Part shown: positions 58,712 to 64,000 of the stretch, piece by piece
Layout: each line of letters begins with the position of its first letter
How positions within the stretch are numbered: position 1 is the stretch's first letter
Source of the DNA: JAVBMJ01 sp031551275
GTDB lineage: Bacteria > Bacteroidota > Bacteroidia > Bacteroidales > Rikenellaceae
NCBI GenBank assembly: GCA_031551275.1
Contig: JAVBNX010000009.1
Coordinates: forward strand, 87,020-151,019
Length of the DNA: 64,000 bases
Reading direction: 5' to 3'
Notes under the pieces: model-generated
Told to the model about the DNA's origin: nothing
Seen by the model: the letters and a program-made list of their open reading frames with translations, nothing else
The model's database searches: none
Program-made: the position numbers and the translations under genes

Positions 58712-58726
58712 AAAAACATACCAACC

Positions 58727-59947
58727 ATGAAAAGAGTTCTATTTACCGCCGTTTTCGCCTTGTGCACCCTTTCGGTCCTGGCCCAGGGCAAGAGTAGCGA
58801 GATCCGGTTCGAATTGGGCAAGGGACTGAACGTCAGGTTCAACAACGGCCAGCACGTCGTCAGGCTGGGAGGGTACCTCCAGAGTGACGCCCTGTACGAG
58901 TCCGTCAAAGACCTCGATCCCGAGTTCGGTTTCGGCATAAAACGGGCCTACCTCTCCTTCGGGGGCGACTTCTACAATGAGAAGCTGAGCTTCCTTTTGC
59001 AGATGAATTACACCGACGCCTATCCCTTGCTGGACGCCTGGATCGCCTACCGCCCCGCCAAGTGGCTCAAACTGTCGGTCGGGCAGAAACAGACCTTTAC
59101 CGGAACCCGCTCGATGATGATGTACGACCAGACCCTGGCCCTGGGCAACCGGGGGCTCTCCGACCGCACGTTCTACGCCTCGGGGCGCGAGTTCGGTATC
59201 TTCGCCGAGAGCAGGATCCCCCTTTGCACCACGGGCTTCGATGTGGGCGTGGCCGTGACGAGCGGAGACGGGCGCAACTCCTTCGGGATCAACTCGGCCG
59301 ACACCGACCTGGGCGGACTGAAGTACGGCGGCCGGGTGACTTTCTATCCGCTTGGTTTCTTCCGCAAGGACAACGAACTGACCGGAAGCGACTTCGCCCA
59401 TGAACAAAAGGTAAAGATCGCCCTGGGCGGCGCCATCAGCTACAACGTCGGAGCCAGCAACCAGATCGGCGAAGGCCACGGCGAGTTCCACCTCTACGAT
59501 GCTGACGGCGGGATCGCCTATCCCGACTACCAGAAGATCGCCTTCGATGTGTTGATGAAGTACCGCGGCTTTACCTTCCTGGCCGAGTACACCAACGCGT
59601 CGGGCAACGGGATTCAGGGCCTCTATTCGTCGCCTTCCCCGCTGGGCGGGCTCAAACCGCGCGAGATCGCCGACTACCTGACCCTGGGCGACGGCTACAA
59701 CGTCCAGGCGGGCTACCTGTTCAACGGCAAATGGGCTGTGGACCTGCGTTACAGCACCGTCAGACCCGAATGGAGCGACCACCAGCAGAAGATCCAGAAC
59801 ACAACGGCCTATACGGCCGGCGTGGCGAGGTATTTCATCGACAACCGCCTGAAAGTCCAACTGATCGGCGCTTACCAGGACTGGCCCGATGCGACGACCT
59901 ACAACAAAAAGGTAAGCATCCAGGCCCTGGCGCATATCGTTTTCTAA
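58727..59947 (+). CDS. Outer-membrane porin (porin O/P-like), second in operon
   Basis: 406 residues; signal peptide ends VLAQG. The FELGKGLNVRFNNGQHVVRLGGYLQSD start, FGIKRAYLSFGG, the LSVGQKQTFTGTRSMMMYDQ segment and the C-terminal strand IQALAHIVF point to the phosphate-selective porin family. It is related to, but clearly different from, the porin at 55772. Fifteen bases follow the M14 stop. Having two different channels suggests two substrates or an import/export pair. Confidence 0.85.
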   Translation: MKRVLFTAVFALCTLSVLAQGKSSEIRFELGKGLNVRFNNGQHVVRLGGYLQSDALYESVKDLDPEFGFGIKRAYLSFGGDFYNEKLSFLLQMNYTDAYPLLDAWIAYRPAKWLKLSVGQKQTFTGTRSMMMYDQTLALGNRGLSDRTFYASGREFGIFAESRIPLCTTGFDVGVAVTSGDGRNSFGINSADTDLGGLKYGGRVTFYPLGFFRKDNELTGSDFAHEQKVKIALGGAISYNVGASNQIGEGHGEFHLYDADGGIAYPDYQKIAFDVLMKYRGFTFLAEYTNASGNGIQGLYSSPSPLGGLKPREIADYLTLGDGYNVQAGYLFNGKWAVDLRYSTVRPEWSDHQQKIQNTTAYTAGVARYFIDNRLKVQLIGAYQDWPDATTYNKKVSIQALAHIVF

Positions 59948-59968
59948 TCCGGAAACGTTTAAACCAGT

Positions 59969-60847
59969 ATGAGAAAACTGCTTATACTCCTCCTTCTTCC
60001 GGCACTCCTTTCGGGGTGCTGGAAGGACGACGAGGGGGTGGATGCCGATACGGTCCATTTCACGGCCGTATCCGGCGTGGCGAACTTCACCTACGCCCCG
60101 ACGGGCAAGACCCTGAAAATCCACTACAACATCCCCGCCTCGGGCAGCCGCAAGAACATGCCCGTTTTGCTGGTCATGCACGGCACGGACCGCGACGCCG
60201 ACAACTACCTGCTGGCCTGGAAGGAGCTCTCCGACGCGAAGGGTTTCATGGTCTTCGCCCCGGAGTTCGGCACGGCTGATTTTCCCGCCGACGCGGACTA
60301 CACCCAGGGCGATATGTTCCAGGGGTCGACGCTCAAGGATGAGGAGCAATGGGGCTTTTCGATCATCGAAGCATTGTTCGACTTTATCGTCAAAGACCTT
60401 TCCGGCAACCAGAAAACCTACGATATGTGGGGCCACTCGGCCGGGGCGCAGTTCACCCACCGCTACGTGATGTTCAAGCCCTACGCCCGGCTCAACCGGG
60501 CCGTATCGGCCAACGCGGGATGGTACACGCTTCCCGATCCGACCGTCGATTTTCCCTACGGGTTGAAAAACTCCCCCGTCACCTCCCAGACGCTCGGATA
60601 CTCGTTCGGGCAACGCCTGACGATCCAGTTGGGCACCGCCGACACCAACCGCGACAGCAACCTGAACACCTCCGCCGGAGCAGAGGCGCAGGGAACAAAC
60701 CGCTACGAGCGCGGAAAGTACTTCTTTAATGTAGCCAACCAGAAAAAAACTTCTTATTCCGCCTTCGCCTGGGAAAAACGGGAAGTCGCCGGCGTCGCCC
60801 ACAAGTACAGGGAAATGGCCGCCGATGCGGCGTCATGGCTTTATTGA
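59969..60847 (+). CDS. Alpha/beta-hydrolase lipoprotein (polyhydroxybutyrate-depolymerase/esterase-like)
   Basis: 292 residues with lipobox LLSGC. MPVLLVMHGTDRDADNYL gives the oxyanion region, DMWGHSAGAQFTHRYV the Ser nucleophile (GHSAG), and GTADTNRDSNLN and VAGVAHKYREM probably the Asp and His. It resembles LpqC/esterase-depolymerase hydrolases. Last gene of the operon, 21 bases after the second porin. It may release an ester-linked group from the same substrates. The exact substrate is unknown. Confidence 0.78.
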   Translation: MRKLLILLLLPALLSGCWKDDEGVDADTVHFTAVSGVANFTYAPTGKTLKIHYNIPASGSRKNMPVLLVMHGTDRDADNYLLAWKELSDAKGFMVFAPEFGTADFPADADYTQGDMFQGSTLKDEEQWGFSIIEALFDFIVKDLSGNQKTYDMWGHSAGAQFTHRYVMFKPYARLNRAVSANAGWYTLPDPTVDFPYGLKNSPVTSQTLGYSFGQRLTIQLGTADTNRDSNLNTSAGAEAQGTNRYERGKYFFNVANQKKTSYSAFAWEKREVAGVAHKYREMAADAASWLY

Positions 60848-61235
60848 ACGAAAACCCGTGTAGCTGACACAGCCGCAGTTTGACAACGCTTCGACCATAG
60901 CTTTTTTGGTTTCATTACCAATGCATAAAGAGGACAAAGAAAAGCCCCGGAAAATCGTCATATATTTGGAATTGCTGACGATACCTTGCCTCGTTTGTCT
61001 CCGAATGTCATTTCGAGCGTGATATACCCAGCCGGAGCAAGAGCCATCGGGGTCGTCGATCTTCAGTCTCCTGCCGGGGTAATAAACAGCGTGGCGATTT
61101 ATAACTAGGGTAAGGTAGGTACATCATTCAACATAGAAATATCCCTTCTGTTGGAGGAATACTGGAAGTTCATAGAGCAGGGGAGGAAACCGGGGGTGTT
61201 TCCTCCAGTTGACAAAATAAGGGATTGGATAAGGA
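60848..61235. other. Intergenic DNA at the edge of a decayed mobile element
   Basis: No gene found. Short stretches look coding but are broken: MHKEDKEKPRKIVIYLELL from 60919 shifts frame and ends at a TGA near 61021. Another frame reads SSVIYPAGARAIGVVDLQ to a TAG near 61105. They may be debris of the element whose integrase remnant follows. No terminal repeat was found. Confidence 0.3.
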
Positions 61236-62027
61236 TTAAACCGATTCTTCCAAAACCCTATAATGGGAAGCTAATCCTTTAAGATTCTTGTTTATAATTT
61301 TATTTAATTCAACCTCTGTAAGGTATTCTACATCCTTTTGTTTCTTACTTATCTTGATACTACCAAATGGATTGCGGGTTATATATCCATTATTCAAGGC
61401 ATATATAAAAACACTTTTGCATTTGGTCAGCATACCCGAAATAGTGGTGTCGGTTAGTTGTTTATATACCTGTAAAAATTGTATAAATCCTTGAATAACA
61501 CCAGTATTAATTTTATTTATATCATCATTAGAAGTGTAGAACTCCTTGAATAATAATAAAACTCTATTGCATTTATAGTGGTGTCTTTCAGTTATATTTA
61601 TACCAATACCCTTGCCGATGTGGGTTAGATATTCATCCCATACATCATATATACCCATGACCCTTGAATCATCATCAGTCCCCAGATAGATAGCTTTAAT
61701 CAAATCAATAGATAATTCCCTGCCGGATTGGATGATTTGGGATTGAATTTGATATATATTATTCTTCTGAATATCAAGATATTCCTTTAACTCATTCTGC
61801 TTTTTGGATGCGGTTAGTACATCAAATTCTCTGGGCTTGATCCTCCGGGGAAGGGCTACATAAGTTCTATTCCCATTCAGAATAATTGACATTTCAATAG
61901 GCGATTCCCCCGCTTTATTGACCTTTGAGGGTCTGCAATAAAAGGAAATTTCAAACCTTTGACGCTTTACGAGTGTTGGGGCCCAGGGTTCGGGTTTTTT
62001 GGCTTGGTCTAACACGTTGGTTTTCAT
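61236..62027 (-). pseudogene. Truncated tyrosine recombinase (integrase), catalytic domain missing
   Basis: 263 residues with the arm-binding and core-binding parts of a Bacteroidota phage-type integrase: FEISFYCRPSKVNKAGESPI and NGNRTYVALPRRI at the start, and DVWDEYLTHIGKGIGIN then NKINTGVIQGFIQFLQ in the core-binding domain. It ends at EVELNKIINKNL..., just where the catalytic domain should begin, so the R-H-R-Y residues are all lost. It is strongly AT-rich compared with the flanking genes. It lies about 230 bases from the 3' end of tRNA-Lys, a common integration site. It is probably the relic of an integrated element. Confidence 0.8.
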
Positions 62028-62212
62028 GACTGTAAATTTAATTAGTTTAACAGACTCATTTACAGTTCTTTGTAGTGTTATCTGCGACCAAAAATGCTGG
62101 GGTCAAGGATAAGGTCGCATATATGCGACCGTAAAAATCAACTATCCAACGGACTTAATTTTCATTAAAAATATATAACTAATTGAATATTAATAAGGTT
62201 AGCGAGGATAGA

Positions 62213-62246
62213 AATAAAAAAAATCCTTGAAAAAATCAAGGATTTG
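62213..62246 (-). terminator. Intrinsic terminator after tRNA-Lys
   Basis: On the minus strand AAATCCTTGA pairs with TCAAGGATTT, loop TTTTT, followed by a run of T. It is ten bases past the tRNA 3' end. Confidence 0.8.
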
Positions 62247-62255
62247 GTCAGAAAG

Positions 62256-62328
62256 TGGTCCCTCAGGGGCTCGAACCCTGGACCCCAACATTAAGAGTGT
62301 CGTGCTCTACCAACTGAGCTAAGGAACC
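62256..62328 (-). tRNA. tRNA-Lys(CTT)
   Basis: 73 bases. Acceptor GGTTCCT pairs with AGGGACC (one G·T pair). D arm TAGCTCAGTTGGTAGAGCA, anticodon loop CTCTTAA with CTT at 62295-62293, T arm GGGTTCGAGCCC. CCA is not encoded. The anticodon reads AAG (lysine). Confidence 0.96.
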
Positions 62329-62339
62329 TTTTGGGCCCG

Positions 62340-62347
62340 CAAAGATA
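62340..62347 (-). promoter_or_regulatory. -7 box of tRNA-Lys
   Basis: TATCTTTG on the minus strand, 11 bases before the mature 5' end of the tRNA. Confidence 0.6.
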
Positions 62348-62376
62348 AGCAGAGCGTGCGAAAAAACAAATTATTC

Positions 62377-63153
62377 TTAATGAAATTGCGTGTTAAAGCC
62401 CACAAAAATCTGGATTTTCTGCTGTCCGGTCCCGTGCGCGAGGACTGAGTACTGCGGCTCCATAAAGATATTGAATATCTTGTTGCCTGCCTTCAGCACC
62501 TTGCCGATGCCCAATCCGACAGGTACGTTGTAGCCGCCGCCTTCCAGGTCGAAGGTCCATATTCCCGTGCTGCGCAGGTAGGTCCCGCCGCCGAGTTGCC
62601 ACATGGCGAAGATCTGCGGGGTCAGCATATTCACGTCAGGCCTGTTCTCTTTGCCTGCGAAGGACATCTGCCAGGTTACCAGCGTGCCCAACTGGACGAC
62701 CGGGTTGCTTTTGAAGAACGCGATGGCCGAGACCCCTGCCTGCCATTTGCCCGACCCGAGCCCGTCCGTCCCGGTGGGGAAAGTGAGGGCGGGACCGATG
62801 CCGATATCGTTCTTCCCGCTCTTCGTGTTGAATTTGTAGATCAAAAATGCGTTCGCGTCATAGAGCCCCGAACTGGTCCCCGCGGGCGAGGAGAGGGTCA
62901 TAACGGGCAGCGACGCCCTGAGGATAAAGTTCCCCATAGGTTGCGCGTACCTCAGCCACGCGACATTTGAGGTCACATCGGGGCTCTCCAGCAACACGGG
63001 CGAATAATAGTTGTGCAGGTTGACAGTCTTTATGCTTGCCAACGGGTTGTTCGCCTGCTTGATGGCCTCTTCGTCCATGGCTCCCTGGCCCATCGTGTTG
63101 AGGCTTGCGCCGCAAAGAAGTACAATAGCGGTAATTCCAACGATTCTTTTCAT
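62377..63153 (-). CDS. Outer-membrane beta-barrel protein, MetA-pathway/transporter-like
   Basis: 258 residues; signal peptide ends NTMGQG. Alternating strands with AWLRYAQPMGNFILRASLPV, DIGIGPALTFPTGTDGLGSGKWQAGVSAIAFF and the ending IQIFVGFNTQF are typical of the phenol-degradation MetA/transporter-like barrel family. The role is unknown; possibly uptake of hydrophobic small molecules. It stands alone between tRNA-Lys and tRNA-Gly. Codon use matches the chromosome, so it is not part of the integrase relic. Confidence 0.7.
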   Translation of the reverse strand: MKRIVGITAIVLLCGASLNTMGQGAMDEEAIKQANNPLASIKTVNLHNYYSPVLLESPDVTSNVAWLRYAQPMGNFILRASLPVMTLSSPAGTSSGLYDANAFLIYKFNTKSGKNDIGIGPALTFPTGTDGLGSGKWQAGVSAIAFFKSNPVVQLGTLVTWQMSFAGKENRPDVNMLTPQIFAMWQLGGGTYLRSTGIWTFDLEGGGYNVPVGLGIGKVLKAGNKIFNIFMEPQYSVLAHGTGQQKIQIFVGFNTQFH

Positions 63154-63271
63154 AACGATTCGATAGTTAGTATAGATTCATGTTCAGTTCGCCCAACATG
63201 AATGCAAATACCCCGCCACAACCACCGGCGAATCATTTTTATGTTTTTTTGCAGAATTCAAATCTATCCGC

Positions 63272-63279
63272 TATATTTG
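63272..63279 (+). promoter_or_regulatory. -7 box of tRNA-Gly
   Basis: TATATTTG, 13 bases before the mature 5' end of the tRNA. Confidence 0.65.
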
Positions 63280-63292
63280 CAATCCCAAGCAA

Positions 63293-63365
63293 GCGGAAAT
63301 AGCTCAGTCGGTAGAGCATCAGCTTCCCAAGCTGAGGGTCGCGAGTTCGAACCTCGTTTTCCGCT
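63293..63365 (+). tRNA. tRNA-Gly(CCC)
   Basis: 73 bases. Acceptor GCGGAAA pairs with TTTCCGC. D arm AGCTCAGTCGGTAGAGC, anticodon loop TTCCCAA with CCC at 63326-63328, T arm CGAGTTCGAACCTCG. CCA is not encoded. The anticodon reads GGG (glycine). Confidence 0.96.
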
Positions 63366-63372
63366 CAAAAAC

Positions 63373-63405
63373 AAGAGGTCTAAGAAATTAGGCCTCTTTT
63401 CTTTT
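63373..63405 (+). terminator. Intrinsic terminator after tRNA-Gly
   Basis: AAGAGG and CCTCTT flank a CTAA/TTAG inner pairing, followed by TTCTTTTG, eight bases past the tRNA. Confidence 0.75.
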
Positions 63406-63594
63406 GTCTGTTAGTAACTTATAGAGGCCGGAGCGGTAACAGGAATTTTACAGGTAACGATTTAGCGAAAGTGCGCTTTCATTCGTTTGCATCATCTTTC
63501 TTGATGATTGACTCTATTTCAAAGATACTACATTTTTTTGATTTTCATTCAGAACCGGCAATCTTCCGGCTTTCTCTCTATCTTTAATGTGGTA

Positions 63595-63999
63595 TTATCG
63601 ACTATTCAATTTCCCCAAGCGCATCACGATTGAAGTCTGGCTCCTGCCCATTTTCGCCGCAATATACTTGACGCTCTTTCCCTCCCTGTGGAGTTTGAGT
63701 AAGAACTGATCTGCGTTGTGCGTCCATCTTTTACCGGAATTGCGGTGTTGTTGATAGCTCTCCTCTGTGACTTGTTCAGGATGCAGGAACTCATCGACAA
63801 AAACAGACGGAAACCGATTGTCGTAAAGCACCACAGTCTTTATTTTAGCTCTCGTGATAGCCACATAAAACAGCCTGCGTTCTTCGCCATATGGAAATTG
63901 GTCGCTTCCCGTCAGCACATAGTCAAGCACTGGATCATCGCTGACAAGCGAGGGGAATCCATAAGTATCTTTATTGCATTGGAGTATAATTACATAGTC
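63595..63999 (-). CDS. UvrD/Rep-type superfamily 1 helicase, C-terminal end (5' part outside window)
   Basis: 134 codons before the stop at 63595 are in the window, and the frame is open at the right edge. DYVIILQCN then YGFPSLVSDDPV, and the motif VI segment EERRLFYVAITRAK, are the last helicase motifs of UvrD/Rep-like SF1A enzymes. After these comes a short C-terminal tail with KRWTHNADQFLLKLHREGKSVKYIAAKMGRSQTSIVMRLGKL, a helix-turn-helix-like element (SANT/HTH style) not usual in UvrD. That tail suggests a DNA-binding add-on, as in some plasmid or phage-defence helicases. Codon use is AT-richer than the bulk of the window. Confidence 0.85.
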   Translation of the reverse strand, partial: DYVIILQCNKDTYGFPSLVSDDPVLDYVLTGSDQFPYGEERRLFYVAITRAKIKTVVLYDNRFPSVFVDEFLHPEQVTEESYQQHRNSGKRWTHNADQFLLKLHREGKSVKYIAAKMGRSQTSIVMRLGKLNSR

Positions 64000-64000
64000 G

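Noticed and set aside
58739..60802. Minus-strand open frame of 687 codons opposite the second porin and hydrolase genes
   Set aside because: Same reason: a shadow of plus-strand genes with clear signal peptides and motifs.
1..64000. CRISPR arrays, rRNA genes, intact insertion sequences, known riboswitches
   Set aside because: No regular spaced repeats, no rRNA core sequences, no transposase with terminal repeats and no riboswitch core motif were found on reading. Absence is by eye only; a covariance-model scan would settle riboswitches.

Overview
The window is GC-rich chromosomal DNA from a Bacteroidales bacterium, most likely Rikenellaceae (Alistipes-like). The grounds are: many start sites preceded by the Bacteroidetes -7 box TAnnTTTG, an N-succinylornithine-type carbamoyltransferase, a carboxynorspermidine route to polyamines, a Wza/Wzc capsule locus, SusC/D-free porins, and a cysteate synthase, which points to sulfonolipid synthesis, a trait known from Alistipes and relatives. 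The species cannot be fixed from the window alone.

Layout. 1-3.1 kb: the 5' part of recQ (minus), a DnaQ-like exonuclease, mtlD behind a run of inverted repeats, and tRNA-Ser(CGA). 3.1-3.6 kb: AT-richer DNA with a possible gene relic. 3.6-13.0 kb: a tight seven-gene minus-strand unit (porin, imelysin, di-heme oxidoreductase, second porin, mono-heme lipoprotein, RidA-like enzyme, CcsBA haem lyase). This is a self-contained periplasmic c-type-haem system and the best candidate here for an undescribed function. 13.2-14.6 kb: a short promoter-plus-terminator unit, then a hemerythrin protein overlapping a LuxR-type regulator with a non-phosphorylatable receiver. 14.6-20.7 kb: two CDF metal exporters, a membrane AraC regulator divergent from a DUF1254-type lipoprotein, and an esterase. 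20.7-27.6 kb: an OM barrel protein, then the operon carboxynorspermidine dehydrogenase, decarboxylase, cysteate synthase and FkbM methyltransferase, then a second esterase and a family 2 glycosyltransferase. 27.7-28.7 kb: one AT-rich, probably acquired YbjQ-like gene. 28.8-34.5 kb: housekeeping genes (RluB-type pseudouridine synthase, MalY-type lyase, ArgF', YjbR, YbaK).

34.6-44.7 kb is a plus-strand surface polysaccharide locus (wza, wzc, HAD phosphatase, acyltransferase, GT32, flippase, polymerase, two more glycosyltransferases). 44.9-49.3 kb holds a TPR/AraC sensor-regulator, a GIY-YIG-like mini-protein translationally coupled to a secreted repeat protein, and a lipoprotein. 49.6-60.8 kb is a membrane-bound SARP-like regulator followed by a seven-gene operon: repeat lipoprotein, DcuC carrier, isoaspartyl dipeptidase, porin, M14 carboxypeptidase, porin, hydrolase. 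It looks like a pathway for harvesting (iso)aspartyl peptides. 60.8-64 kb: a truncated integrase beside tRNA-Lys(CTT), an OM barrel protein, tRNA-Gly(CCC), and the 3' end of a UvrD-type helicase gene.

No rRNA, CRISPR array or intact insertion sequence was seen. All calls come from reading the sequence; no database search was run.
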